Source: Ochrobactrum chromiisoli (GTDB lineage: Bacteria; Pseudomonadota; Alphaproteobacteria; Rhizobiales; Rhizobiaceae). From it: 64,000 nucleotides of DNA. This document shows, in pieces, positions 36,812-45,559 of this stretch. The translations under genes and the position numbers were made by a program. The stretch covers positions 434,001 to 498,000 of the forward strand of contig NZ_JAPHAV010000001.1 in assembly GCF_026241335.1 (NCBI RefSeq), read 5' to 3'. The number at the start of each line of letters is the position of its first letter. The first letter of the stretch is position 1. The notes under the pieces were generated by a model that ran no database searches, had not been told where the DNA came from, and saw nothing but the letters and a program-made list of their open reading frames with translations.

Positions 36812-38745
36812 TGAATGCCTTATTAGAGTCTTCTGTAACAAGTGCAGCTGTGAGCGATTTTCTCGCCGATCAGGAACGCAAGACGCTGCTCCGTTTTCTC
36901 ACTTGCGGTTCAGTCGATGATGGTAAATCCACGCTGATCGGGCGGCTGCTTTATGACACCAAGCTGATCTTTGAGGATCAGCTGGCGACGCTGAAGAATG
37001 ACAGCCGCAAATTCGGCACCACGGACGACGATTTTGACTTCGCGCTGCTGGTCGATGGTCTGGAAGCCGAACGCGAGCAGGGCATTACCATCGATGTGGC
37101 CTATCGCTTTTTCTCAACGCCGCGCCGCAAATTCATCGTGGCCGACACGCCGGGCCATGCGCAATACACGCGTAACATGGCAACAGGCGCGTCAACCGCT
37201 GATCTGGCGGTGGTGCTGATCGATGCGCGGCAGGGCGTGTTGACACAGACACGCCGTCACAGCTTCATTGCTTCGCTGTTGGGCATCCGGCATATCGTGG
37301 TGGCGGTCAACAAGATCGATCTGGTTGATTTCTCGCAAAGCGCTTTTGATCATATTGTCGCTGATTATATGAGTTTCGCCAAAGATTTGGGCTTTGCCAG
37401 CATTCAGGCAATTCCGCTCTCAGCGCGCTTTGGCGATAATGTCAGCAGCCATTCCCCACGAATCCATTGGTATGAAGGGCCGTATCTGCTGGAACATCTG
37501 GAAACGGTGCGTCTTGATGGGGATGCAGTCGGCAAGCCTTTTCGCTTTCCGGTGCAATATGTGAACCGGCCAAACCTTGATTTCCGCGGCTTTTCCGGCA
37601 CCGTTGCCTCCGGATCGATTGCTGAAGGCGATACCGTCGTGGTCGCAAAGTCGGGCAAGCAATCGAAGGTGAAACGCATCGCCACCTATGACGGCGACTT
37701 GGCCCGTGCAACCGAAGGGCAGGCGGTTACGATTGTGCTGGAAGACGAGATCGAAGTCTCTCGCGGCAATATGCTTGTGGGTGCAGAATCGCGCCCGGAA
37801 GTGGCCGACCGTTTCAGTGCCAATATCGTCTGGTTTGGCGAAGAAGTCTTGCAGCCAGGGCGCTCCTATCTGCTGCGCACCGAAACCGACCAGACGCCGG
37901 TGACGATCAGCGAGATTAAATATCGCACCGATGTGAATAGTTTCGCGCGAGAAGAGGCGACACGGCTTGATTTGAATGAAGTTGGTCTTTGCCATCTTCA
38001 AACAGCGGATCAGATTGCTTTCGACCCCTATTCGGACAACCGCGTGACGGGTGTTTTCGTGCTGATTGATCGTCTCACCAATGCGACGGTGGGCGCTGGT
38101 ATGATCAAAGAGGCGCTGCGTCAGGCAACCAATGTGCATTTGCAGGCTTTCGATCTTGATAAACAAGCGCGTGCGGAACAAAAATTCCAGAAACCAGCGG
38201 TGCTCTGGTTCACAGGCCTGTCTGCTTCTGGCAAATCGACCATTGCCAACCGGCTTGAACAGCGGCTTCATGCGTTGGGCAAGCACACCTATTTGCTGGA
38301 TGGCGATAATGTCCGTCATGGCCTTAACAGCGATCTTGGCTTCTCTGATGAAGACCGGGCCGAGAATATCCGCCGCGTTGGCGAGGTCGCGGGGCTTATG
38401 GCCGATGCCGGGTTGATCACGCTGGTTTCTTTCATTTCGCCGTTCCGTTCCGAACGCGATCGCGTACGCTCGCTTCTGCCTGAGGGTGAATTCATCGAAA
38501 TCTTTGTCGATACGCCGATTGAAGAATGCATGGCGCGTGATCCGAAGGGGCTTTATGCGCAGGCTCTGCGTGGCGAGATCAAGGCATTCACCGGCATCGA
38601 TTCGCCCTATGAAGCGCCGTTTTCGCCGGAGCTGCATCTTCACACCGCAGGTCGCGACATTGACGAACTCGTTGCGGAGGTGGAAAAGTATCTGGCCGAA
38701 CGTGGTATTATCGGCAGCTATGGCAGTGATTCCTGGTCGATTTGA
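36811..38745 (+). CDS. cysNC: Bifunctional sulfate adenylyltransferase subunit 1 / APS kinase
   Basis: 644 residues, a fusion. The N-terminal ~430 residues are an EF-Tu-like GTPase ([20 protein letters not shown] near 33, [29 protein letters not shown]) that drives APS formation. The C-terminal ~180 residues are APS kinase ([20 protein letters not shown] near 469, [17 protein letters not shown]). The same architecture is seen in NodQ. Because the CysH here is of the APS-reducing type, the kinase is not needed for reduction and more likely supplies PAPS for sulfation. Confidence 0.95.
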   Translation: MNALLESSVTSAAVSDFLADQERKTLLRFLTCGSVDDGKSTLIGRLLYDTKLIFEDQLATLKNDSRKFGTTDDDFDFALLVDGLEAEREQGITIDVAYRFFSTPRRKFIVADTPGHAQYTRNMATGASTADLAVVLIDARQGVLTQTRRHSFIASLLGIRHIVVAVNKIDLVDFSQSAFDHIVADYMSFAKDLGFASIQAIPLSARFGDNVSSHSPRIHWYEGPYLLEHLETVRLDGDAVGKPFRFPVQYVNRPNLDFRGFSGTVASGSIAEGDTVVVAKSGKQSKVKRIATYDGDLARATEGQAVTIVLEDEIEVSRGNMLVGAESRPEVADRFSANIVWFGEEVLQPGRSYLLRTETDQTPVTISEIKYRTDVNSFAREEATRLDLNEVGLCHLQTADQIAFDPYSDNRVTGVFVLIDRLTNATVGAGMIKEALRQATNVHLQAFDLDKQARAEQKFQKPAVLWFTGLSASGKSTIANRLEQRLHALGKHTYLLDGDNVRHGLNSDLGFSDEDRAENIRRVGEVAGLMADAGLITLVSFISPFRSERDRVRSLLPEGEFIEIFVDTPIEECMARDPKGLYAQALRGEIKAFTGIDSPYEAPFSPELHLHTAGRDIDELVAEVEKYLAERGIIGSYGSDSWSI

Positions 38746-38748
38746 GAA

Positions 38749-39609
38749 ATGACAACAGCAACCTTCCCCAAAGCCGATCCAAACAGCAAAGCTTTGCTCA
38801 AAGTACTTGAGGATACAGCCCTTGAGGCTGGTCGTGTCATTATCAAACATTACACGGATGGCTGTGCGGTTCATTCCAAGAAGGATCAATCGCCGGTAAC
38901 GGAAGCAGATCACGCGGCAGAAGCGATTATCCTTTCTGCCCTTGCGTCTTTCGCACCGGGCATTCCGGTGGTGGCCGAGGAAGAAGCCGCCGCAGGGCGT
39001 CTGCCAGAACAGCTGGGTGAGACATTCTTTTTGATTGATCCGCTTGACGGTACGCGTGAGTTTCTGCTGCGTAATGGCGATTTTACGGTGAATATCGCAC
39101 TCATTGAGAATGGCGTGCCGGTGCTGGGCCTCGTCTATGCCCCGGTGCGCAACCTGCTTTATGTGGGTGGCCGTGACGGTGCGCAGGAAGTGGTCACGTC
39201 CGCCGATCATCAGATTATCAGCAGGCGTCCGATTGCTGTCCGCATTGCACCGCCTGAAAAGGTAGTGGTTTGTAGCCGCTCTCACCTGACGCCTGAAACA
39301 GAAGAGTTTCTGAAACGCAATCACGGTGGCAAATGTGTTTCTGTCGGCTCATCACTCAAATTCTGCATGATCGCACGTGGCGAGGCTGATCTTTATCCAC
39401 GCTTCGGTCCGACGATGGAGTGGGACACGGCAGCCGGTGACGCCGTTCTGCGCGCGGCAGGTGGCATGACGACGACATTTGATGGCAAACCGATGATCTA
39501 TGGCGCGCGTTCTGATGGAACGGTCAAAGGTTTTGCGAACCCGGATTTTGTGGCTTTTGGCGCAGGAGAAGCACCTGTTTTTGCATCGATAAGCCAGCTA
39601 ATCAGGTGA
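38749..39609 (+). CDS. cysQ: 3'(2'),5'-bisphosphate nucleotidase
   Basis: 286 residues of the inositol-monophosphatase fold. Metal-binding motifs are EEEAAAGRLPE, DPLDGTREFLLRNGDFTVNI and the later WDTAAGDAVLRAAGG. It hydrolyses PAP to AMP, preventing product inhibition after PAPS-dependent sulfation. It begins 3 nt after cysNC, so it is in the same operon. Its presence with an APS kinase supports real PAPS use in this organism. Confidence 0.94.
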   Translation: MTTATFPKADPNSKALLKVLEDTALEAGRVIIKHYTDGCAVHSKKDQSPVTEADHAAEAIILSALASFAPGIPVVAEEEAAAGRLPEQLGETFFLIDPLDGTREFLLRNGDFTVNIALIENGVPVLGLVYAPVRNLLYVGGRDGAQEVVTSADHQIISRRPIAVRIAPPEKVVVCSRSHLTPETEEFLKRNHGGKCVSVGSSLKFCMIARGEADLYPRFGPTMEWDTAAGDAVLRAAGGMTTTFDGKPMIYGARSDGTVKGFANPDFVAFGAGEAPVFASISQLIR

Positions 39610-39646
39610 CAGGCAAAAATAGCTGAAAAAAAGCGGGATGTTCCCC

Positions 39647-39675
39647 TTGCGGGTTCAAAAGAGCGGCGCTATAAG
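39647..39675 (+). promoter_or_regulatory. Likely promoter of tRNA-Pro
   Basis: TTGCGG (39647-39652), 17 nt, TATAAG (39670-39675), about 40 nt before the tRNA 5' end. A GAGCGGC/GCCGCTC hairpin (39661-39681) overlaps it. Confidence 0.5.
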
Positions 39676-39715
39676 CCGCTCACAGCCGGACGATAGAGTC
39701 TTGGTTTTATGGTCG

Positions 39716-39792
39716 CGGAGCGTAGCGCAGCCTGGTAGCGCACCTGATTTGGGATCAGGGGGTCGGAGGTTCGAATCCTCTCGCTCCGACCA
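39716..39792 (+). tRNA. tRNA-Pro (anticodon UGG)
   Basis: 77 nt with encoded CCA. The acceptor stem is CGGAGCG (39716-39722) with CGCTCCG (39782-39788), then A and CCA. The anticodon stem CCTGA/TCAGG encloses loop TTTGGGA, giving anticodon TGG. The T arm GGAGGTTCGAATCCTC is intact. It reads CCN proline codons, mainly CCA and CCG. Confidence 0.97.
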
Positions 39793-39818
39793 TTTTCTCC
39801 CCTTCGACACGCCCTCAA

Positions 39819-39852
39819 GCATTTCCTGTTTTGACTGGATCATTGGAAATGC
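39819..39852. repeat. Dispersed palindromic element (GCATTTCC type)
   Basis: GCATTTCC (39819-39826) and GGAAATGC (39845-39852) with an 18-nt interior containing TGTTTTGA. Inverted relative to the copy that starts at 34074. Confidence 0.7.
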
Positions 39853-39871
39853 CCTATCTATTTATTTTCAC

Positions 39872-39915
39872 GCATTATCCCACGCAAAGCCGCTTCGCAC
39901 TTTTGCTGGAAATGC
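39872..39915. repeat. Imperfect dispersed palindromic element
   Basis: GCATTATCC (39872-39880) pairs imperfectly with GGAAATGC (39908-39915), with inner GCAAAG/CTTTTGC. It ends one base before the stop of the Crp-type gene and may help end its transcription. Confidence 0.5.
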
Positions 39916-39916
39916 T

Positions 39917-40684
39917 CTAGTTTGATTTGCCGAAGACTGACATCCGCATAAACTCCCCGTTATATTCAGCGATTTCGACCAACCTGGGCCTGTCGAGAAT
40001 TTCGACTTTTGACGCCTTGAATATTAAAAGTCCTTCTTCGCGCAGTTCGCGCAGCATGCGGTTGAGATGAATTGGCGTTAATCCAAGCGCATCAGCCAGC
40101 TGGTATTGCGTCAAGGGGCAGTAAAACGCGTCCGGTTCCTCGCTCATACCGCAGGCACGTACGCGGTCTGCCAGCTCCAGCAAAAGATGTGCTGTGCGGA
40201 CAAAAGCGCTCCGGCATCCGACATTGGTCAGATGCTCCACCAGCATAGCGCGTTGTCTTGAGAGCATTTCAATGAAGATCATGCCGAGCCGCGGCATTTT
40301 CCAGATGGTTTCTCCAAGCGACGTCAGCGGTATCTCGTAAGCTGACATCGGGGTGATTGTCTTAATCGTGTTGTAACTATAGCCGTCAGCGGTTCTCAGC
40401 CCGATAAAATCACATCGCATCGGAAAGTCGATGATCTGACGTTCGCCACCCGAAAGGTCACGATAAACACATCCCCAGCCTGAACGCACCAGATGGATGC
40501 TGCGGACCGACGCACCCTGATTGATGATGACGGCATCTGCCGGGTAACTGGCTTCGGTGATTGTCAGTGACAGAAGGGTTTCTTTTTCCTGCACGTTGAG
40601 TTTGGCCAGGATTGGAGGCGATTCCAATAAGCTGACCAAGCCGTCAATCATGAGGGCTGTGGTGTTTTGGTTCCCACTTTGCAT
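39917..40684 (-). CDS. Crp/Fnr-family transcriptional regulator
   Basis: 255 residues from the ATG at 40684; a GTG at 40702 and an ATG at 40651 are alternatives. The N-terminal cyclic-nucleotide-like beta-roll spans ~20-135 ([37 protein letters not shown]). The C-terminal HTH is [20 protein letters not shown] followed by [19 protein letters not shown]. There is no Fnr-type N-terminal cysteine cluster and no FixK-type HTH motif, so ligand and targets are unknown. Divergent from the LuxR-type gene at 40931, with a perfect palindrome in between. Confidence 0.85.
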   Translation of the reverse strand: MQSGNQNTTALMIDGLVSLLESPPILAKLNVQEKETLLSLTITEASYPADAVIINQGASVRSIHLVRSGWGCVYRDLSGGERQIIDFPMRCDFIGLRTADGYSYNTIKTITPMSAYEIPLTSLGETIWKMPRLGMIFIEMLSRQRAMLVEHLTNVGCRSAFVRTAHLLLELADRVRACGMSEEPDAFYCPLTQYQLADALGLTPIHLNRMLRELREEGLLIFKASKVEILDRPRLVEIAEYNGEFMRMSVFGKSN

Positions 40685-40702
40685 CCGCCGCCTATGCCCC
40701 AC

Positions 40703-40727
40703 GAAAGTTATAGAATTTATAACTTTC
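40703..40727. promoter_or_regulatory. Perfect 25-bp palindrome before the Crp-type regulator
   Basis: GAAAGTTATA (40703-40712), GAATT, TATAACTTTC (40718-40727). It sits 18 nt before the ATG at 40684, in the divergent promoter region shared with the LuxR-type gene. It does not match the TTGAT-N4-ATCAA site typical of Fnr/FixK proteins. Likely an operator, or a leader hairpin if transcribed. Confidence 0.55.
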
Positions 40728-40930
40728 AGTTCCCGAAGTCGTTCTTATGGTCAGCTTATTTTTTTATAAAACGCTAACATAAGTTAATGACACGTTTATT
40801 TAACAATAGCAATATTTAGACCAGTCTTCATCATGATTAGCAATAAAAACCAGAATAAACTGTCGTAGTTTTTGTCATGCCTAGTGTTTTGCGTTGAATG
40901 CAAACCTGAGTAACAGGGGAAACTAAAGCA

Positions 40931-41692
40931 ATGTTTGAAGTTAGGGAACTGTCTTTATGGGCCGCCCCCGATGGGGCAGGGAATGGAACTTCGGTTATCG
41001 GCGGCGCAAGAATAAGGGACCGAGAATATGCGGCCGGTTTGCCTGTGCAGAGTGAGCCTCATCTGATGCTGGTCTGCAAAAGCAATCTGGAGCGTGAGTG
41101 CCTCTTCAATGGGCTGGTGATGAACGGGTTTAAACTGCCTGTCGTCAGCTATGCCGCAGTCGATAAGAATATGCCGTTAAACGGCGCAATCGTCGTTCTC
41201 ATGCATATTGGTTCTAAGCGGCTTGCTGATCCTTTTTTTTCTGACGAAATTGAGGCGACAGTCAAAGCCTGGCATCCGATACCCGTTGTCCTTCTTGCTG
41301 AGCGCGAAGAGTGGCAGCAGGTACTCCGCGCTATGGAACTGGGCGCGCGCGGTTATATCCCAACATCGGTTGATATAAAGATTTGCGTGGAAGCGATCCA
41401 TCTTGCAATGGCCGGTGGCATGTATGTGCCTGCATCCATGCTCATGAAACCTGCGGCGCAGAATATGGATGATGATGTGCTGGGGGAATTGCTGACTGCG
41501 CGTGAGGTTGAGGTCGTTCATGCAATCAGGGTAGGAAAGTCCAATAAAATTATCGCTTTTGAGCTTGGAATGAGCGAAGGCACGGTAAAAGCGCATGTTC
41601 ATAATATCATGCGAAAGATCGGGGCTGCAAATCGAACGGAAGTTGTCTGCAAGCTCCATCAGATGTATGGAACTCAATTGAACGCAGAATGA
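40931..41692 (+). CDS. LuxR/NarL-type regulator with degenerate receiver domain
   Basis: 253 residues. Residues ~45-165 look like a response-regulator receiver (LMLVCKSNLERECLFNGLVM; VVLLAEREEWQQVLRAMELG). However, the acidic pocket, the phospho-accepting Asp (GAIVVLMHIG instead) and the usual Lys (GARGYIPTSV instead) are missing. The C-terminal LuxR HTH is clear: LLTAREVEVVHAIRVGKSNK and MSEGTVKAHVHNIMRKIGA. It probably acts without phosphorylation. No histidine kinase is nearby. Targets unknown. Confidence 0.82.
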   Translation: MFEVRELSLWAAPDGAGNGTSVIGGARIRDREYAAGLPVQSEPHLMLVCKSNLERECLFNGLVMNGFKLPVVSYAAVDKNMPLNGAIVVLMHIGSKRLADPFFSDEIEATVKAWHPIPVVLLAEREEWQQVLRAMELGARGYIPTSVDIKICVEAIHLAMAGGMYVPASMLMKPAAQNMDDDVLGELLTAREVEVVHAIRVGKSNKIIAFELGMSEGTVKAHVHNIMRKIGAANRTEVVCKLHQMYGTQLNAE

Positions 41693-41994
41693 AGGCCTGT
41701 CCAATATTCGAACATGAATACACAAACAAAAAATGCGGTATTATCCAATAGCTGCGTTTTGACGGGGTCGCGTTGTTGGAGGAAATAAGTATATTTTTCA
41801 AAAATTAGAATAAGCTAGGTTTATGTGCACCCAGAAGAAAGAGTAGGGTGTGTGTCTGATGGATTGTAAAAATCAACAAGCGGTGTGGAGAGACAATGAG
41901 TTTCTCCCTGATTTTTCATCAAGCGGTTGCTTTCTTTAGCAAAACAGCGAAATTACGAACCTGTTATAAGAACAATTCTATTGCCGGGAACAAA
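41693..41994 (+). other. Leader region before glpR
   Basis: 302 bases. No independent gene seen. It includes an in-frame ATG at 41896 with a good GGAGAG site, which could extend GlpR by 33 residues. The rest holds the glpR promoter; no clear operator repeat was found. Confidence 0.4.
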
Positions 41995-42786
41995 ATGCAG
42001 CTTACCCCTCGTCACAATGCAATTCTGGATATCGCCCGCAGGCAGGGGCAGGTTCTCGTCGATGATCTGGCGAGTGTTTTCGATGTAACGCCGCAGACGG
42101 TGCGCAAGGATCTCAATGATCTGTGCAAGGCGCGTTTGCTGCGCCGTATTCATGGTGGTGCGCTTTATCCATCCGGCGTGGAAAACATGGAATATGAAGC
42201 GCGGCGCCGCATTGCAGCGCATGAAAAGGAGCTCATCGGTCGTGCGGCCGCTGAAATGATTCCCGATGGTGCGTCGCTGTTCATCAATATCGGCACGACC
42301 ACCGAGGCTGTCAGCCACGCGCTCATTGATCATAACAATCTGATGGTCATCACCAACAATATCAATGTCGCCAATACCCTGCGCGTTTATCCCGAGATTG
42401 AGGTCATTATTGCTGGCGGCGTTGTGCGTGCGTCCGATGGCGGTATCGTCGGGGAGGCGGCGGTTGATTTCATTCGGCAGTTCAAGGTCGATTACGCAAT
42501 CATCGGCGCGTCGGCAATCGATGAGGATGGTGCGCTGCTGGATTTTGATTTCCGCGAAGTGAAGGTGGCACAGGCGATCATCGCCAATGCGCGCCACGTC
42601 ATTCTGGTGAGCGACTCGACCAAGCTGGAGCGAGCAGCGCCCGTTCGTCTCGGACATATTTCGCAGGTTCACAGCTTCATCACCGATCGATGCCCCTCAC
42701 AGCAATTGCGCGATTTGTGCCGTGAAAATGAGGTCGAACTCATCGAAACGGTGAAAGAAGCCTTCGCAGAACAGAAAGAATCGTAG
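41995..42786 (+). CDS. glpR: DeoR/GlpR-family repressor
   Basis: 263 residues from the ATG at 41995, which gives the normal family start MQLTPRHNAILDIARRQGQV. The HTH is VDDLASVFDVTPQTVRKDLN, and the C-terminal sugar-phosphate sensor domain includes INIGTTTEAVSHALIDHNNL, VIIAGGVVRASDGGIVGEAA and DYAIIGASAIDEDGALLDFD. It lies 81 nt before glpD, so glycerol-3-phosphate is the likely effector. An upstream ATG at 41896 has a better ribosome site and would add 33 non-family residues. Confidence 0.88.
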   Translation: MQLTPRHNAILDIARRQGQVLVDDLASVFDVTPQTVRKDLNDLCKARLLRRIHGGALYPSGVENMEYEARRRIAAHEKELIGRAAAEMIPDGASLFINIGTTTEAVSHALIDHNNLMVITNNINVANTLRVYPEIEVIIAGGVVRASDGGIVGEAAVDFIRQFKVDYAIIGASAIDEDGALLDFDFREVKVAQAIIANARHVILVSDSTKLERAAPVRLGHISQVHSFITDRCPSQQLRDLCRENEVELIETVKEAFAEQKES

Positions 42787-42867
42787 TTTCGTTTCATTTT
42801 CGTTTTGCTTTCGTATTAAATCAATTATATTCGCTTTGGTGATCGGAGAGGATCTTCAGGTTTCGCC

Positions 42868-44379
42868 ATGGCACAAGATAAAATATTCGACATTTTCGTA
42901 ATTGGCGGCGGCATCAATGGATGCGGCATCGCAAGAGACGCGGTTGGTCGTGGCTTTAGCGTTGGGCTTGCCGAGATGAACGATCTGGCAAGTGGCACCT
43001 CGTCGCGTGCCACAAAGCTCATTCATGGCGGTTTGCGCTATCTGGAGCATTACGAATTCCGCTTGGTGCGCGAAGCGCTGATGGAGCGCGAGGTGCTTTG
43101 GGCCAACGCGCCGCATCTGATCCACCCGATGCGTTTTGTGTTGCCTTATCATAAGGGCGGGGTCCGCCCGGCATGGCTTTTGCGTCTTGGCCTGTTTCTC
43201 TATGATCACTTAGGTGGCCGCAAGAAGCTGCCAGCCACGCGCACACTTGATATGCGCACCGATCCCTCGAGCGCACCTTTGAAGCCGCTTTTCACCAAAG
43301 CTTTCGAATATTCCGATTGCTGGGTGGATGATGCGCGCTTTACAGCGCTGACTGCGCGCGATGCGGCTGATCGTGGTGCGATGATCCGCACGCGTGCAAA
43401 GGTGGTCTCGGCGCGCCGCGATCATGAAGCATGGACGGTAACGCTTGAAAATATCGATACCGGTCTGCGCGAAGAGTTTCGTTCGCGTCTCTTGGTCAAT
43501 GCTGCCGGTCCATGGGCGGATAAGGTATTGGAAGGTGTCGAAGGTGATCGCCAACTGCACAATGTGCGACTGGTGCAGGGCAGCCACATCGTGGTGCGTC
43601 AAAAGTTCTCCGACCCGCGCTCCTATTTCTTCCAGAACAATGATGGGCGTATCATCTTCGCTATTCCTTATGAGGATGATTTCACGCTGATTGGCACCAC
43701 AGATCAGGATTATAAGGGCGACCCGGCCAAAGTCGCAATCAGCGACCAGGAAACCGATTATCTCTGTGCTGCGGCAAGTGAATATTTCCGCGAGCCGGTG
43801 CGCAGAGAGGATATTGTCTGGACCTATTCCGGCGTGCGCCCGCTCTATGATGATGGGGCCAGCAAGGCACAGGAAGCAACCCGCGATTATGTGCTCAAAG
43901 AAGATGCGCCGCAGGGTGCCGCACCACTGATCAATGTGTTTGGCGGTAAGCTGACCACAGCCCGCAAACTGGCCGAACATATGCTTGAGAAGATCGAGCA
44001 TCATCTGGGCAAAAAGGGCGCGCCATGGACCCATGCAGCTTCTCTGCCGGGCGGTGATTTTGAAGCAACGGCTTTCGATCAGGAGCTTGAAAAGCTAAAA
44101 GCGGATTATCCGTTCTTGTCAGTACCCCATGCCCACCGCCTGTTTAAGCTTTATGGAACCCGCGCGCGCGTTCTGCTGGGAAAAGCGACGTTATTGGCCG
44201 AGCTTGGACAGCATTTTGGCAGCGATCTTTACGAGACTGAAGTGCGCTATCTCATGGAGCATGAATGGGCGCATACGGCAGAAGATATTCTCTGGCGCCG
44301 TAGCAAGCTTGGCTTGCGTTTGAGCGTAAACGAGGTTGCTGCTCTCGAAACTTTTATCGAAGCTACCAAAGTCGCGTAA
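42868..44379 (+). CDS. glpD: Aerobic glycerol-3-phosphate dehydrogenase
   Basis: 503 residues, family length. The FAD Rossmann motif is DIFVIGGGINGCGIARDAVG near the N-terminus, followed by GTSSRATKLIHGGLRYLEHY, a GlpD hallmark, and YSGVRPLYDDGASKAQEATR near the substrate site. The C-terminal DAO-C domain ends ETEVRYLMEHEWAHTAEDIL. It oxidises glycerol-3-phosphate to DHAP and reduces ubiquinone at the inner membrane. glpF and glpK are not in the window. Confidence 0.96.
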   Translation: MAQDKIFDIFVIGGGINGCGIARDAVGRGFSVGLAEMNDLASGTSSRATKLIHGGLRYLEHYEFRLVREALMEREVLWANAPHLIHPMRFVLPYHKGGVRPAWLLRLGLFLYDHLGGRKKLPATRTLDMRTDPSSAPLKPLFTKAFEYSDCWVDDARFTALTARDAADRGAMIRTRAKVVSARRDHEAWTVTLENIDTGLREEFRSRLLVNAAGPWADKVLEGVEGDRQLHNVRLVQGSHIVVRQKFSDPRSYFFQNNDGRIIFAIPYEDDFTLIGTTDQDYKGDPAKVAISDQETDYLCAAASEYFREPVRREDIVWTYSGVRPLYDDGASKAQEATRDYVLKEDAPQGAAPLINVFGGKLTTARKLAEHMLEKIEHHLGKKGAPWTHAASLPGGDFEATAFDQELEKLKADYPFLSVPHAHRLFKLYGTRARVLLGKATLLAELGQHFGSDLYETEVRYLMEHEWAHTAEDILWRRSKLGLRLSVNEVAALETFIEATKVA

Positions 44380-44456
44380 CGGTTCGCTTGCAACCTGTCC
44401 TATAAAAAGTCATTATCCTTCCATTCGGCGGTTTCCAGCCTTTCTGGGAGGAAAAC

Positions 44457-45425
44457 ATGGGTGCACCGCAAGACCGAGTTCATGCTGACCGTATTCAGTC
44501 CGCTATTGATACGGGCGGTGCTGCGCGTTCGGCGCTGGTCGCCTCATGGCGACGGTCTTCGCGCCTCTATGGGCTTGATCCTGCGGAAGTGGGGGCTGTT
44601 CAAACGCTTTCCGATCATGAATTGCGCAATGCGCGTCAGCGTATGGAACGCGTGATCAGCATCGCACAGGCCAGCATGGACCGCCTTTATATGGCGGTTG
44701 GTGGCGTGGGCTGCTGCGTGCTTCTGGCTGACAGTCAAGGCGTGCCGGTTGAGCGCCGTGGTGCGGCGGGTGACGACGATACGTTTTATGACTGGGGCCT
44801 ATGGACGGGTGCGGTCTGGAGCGAAGCGGTCGAGGGCACCAATGGAATTGGCACCTGTCTTGCCGAACAGCGCGCTTTGACCATTCATCGTGACCAGCAT
44901 TTTCATACGCGCAATATTGGACTTTCCTGCACGGTAGCACCCATTCATGACCATCAGGGCCGTCTGATGGCGGCACTTGATGTTTCGTCCTGTCGCAGTG
45001 ATCTGACAGAGGCTTTCGTACAACTGATTTCAGTCGCGGTCATTGACGCTGCACGGCGGATTGAAGCCGAGAATTTCCGGCAGGCTTTCCCGGATGCGCG
45101 CATTATGCTGGCCCCAAGTGCTGACCGCACCGGCGGCGCACTGATTGCGGTTGATAAAGACGATCTGGTGATCGGTGCCACGCGCGCAGCCCGCCTTTCG
45201 CTCGATTTGACCGATGATGCTCTTGCGACCGCCTTGCCTGCGGCTGATCTTCTTGGCTGGAATGCCGATCCGCGTGAGGATATGGCAGAGTCTGAACGAA
45301 GCGTCATTCTCCGTGCCATCGCGCGTGCCGAAGGCAATGTTTCATCGGCAGCCAAGCTTCTGGGCATCAGCCGTGCCACGCTTCATCGTAAGCTTAATCG
45401 CCTTAAAATCACACGGCCAAATTAG
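44457..45425 (+). CDS. GAF-Fis type transcriptional activator lacking an AAA+ domain
   Basis: 322 residues, ATG with GGGAGGA upstream. The N-terminal part matches AcoR-type activators (ALVASWRRSSRLYGLDPAEV; GVGCCVLLADSQGVPVERRG; AVEGTNGIGTCLAEQRALTI, the GAF-like sensor). The C-terminal Fis HTH is AIARAEGNVSSAAKLLGISR followed by ATLHRKLNRLKI. AcoR proteins normally have a central sigma-54-contacting AAA+ domain with GAFTGA; none is present here. It precedes the aldehyde and alcohol dehydrogenase genes and most likely regulates them through the palindrome at 45433. Confidence 0.85.
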   Translation: MGAPQDRVHADRIQSAIDTGGAARSALVASWRRSSRLYGLDPAEVGAVQTLSDHELRNARQRMERVISIAQASMDRLYMAVGGVGCCVLLADSQGVPVERRGAAGDDDTFYDWGLWTGAVWSEAVEGTNGIGTCLAEQRALTIHRDQHFHTRNIGLSCTVAPIHDHQGRLMAALDVSSCRSDLTEAFVQLISVAVIDAARRIEAENFRQAFPDARIMLAPSADRTGGALIAVDKDDLVIGATRAARLSLDLTDDALATALPAADLLGWNADPREDMAESERSVILRAIARAEGNVSSAAKLLGISRATLHRKLNRLKITRPN

Positions 45426-45432
45426 TTTTTCC

Positions 45433-45458
45433 AATGTGTCTCATTATTGAGACACATT
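45433..45458. promoter_or_regulatory. Perfect 26-bp operator candidate for the aldehyde dehydrogenase gene
   Basis: AATGTGTCTCA (45433-45443), TTAT, TGAGACACATT (45448-45458): 11-bp arms without mismatch, 7 nt after the regulator stop and ~100 nt before the dehydrogenase ATG. A further half-site TGTGTCTGA lies at 45512-45520. A leader hairpin, AACGCCG (45521-45527)/CGGCGTT (45534-45540), precedes the ribosome site. There is no T-run after the palindrome. Confidence 0.7.
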
Positions 45459-45559
45459 GATGCAGCATATTACGAGGCGCTGGATGACTCCTCCCAAGAG
45501 CCGCGCCACATTGTGTCTGAAACGCCGTAGGAGCGGCGTTGAATTTCGGGAGGAATACC

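Noticed and set aside
37420-39324. 634-codon minus-strand frame opposite cysNC/cysQ
   Set aside because: The length is striking, but it spans two well-supported genes and shows no conserved domain, so it is a codon-usage shadow.
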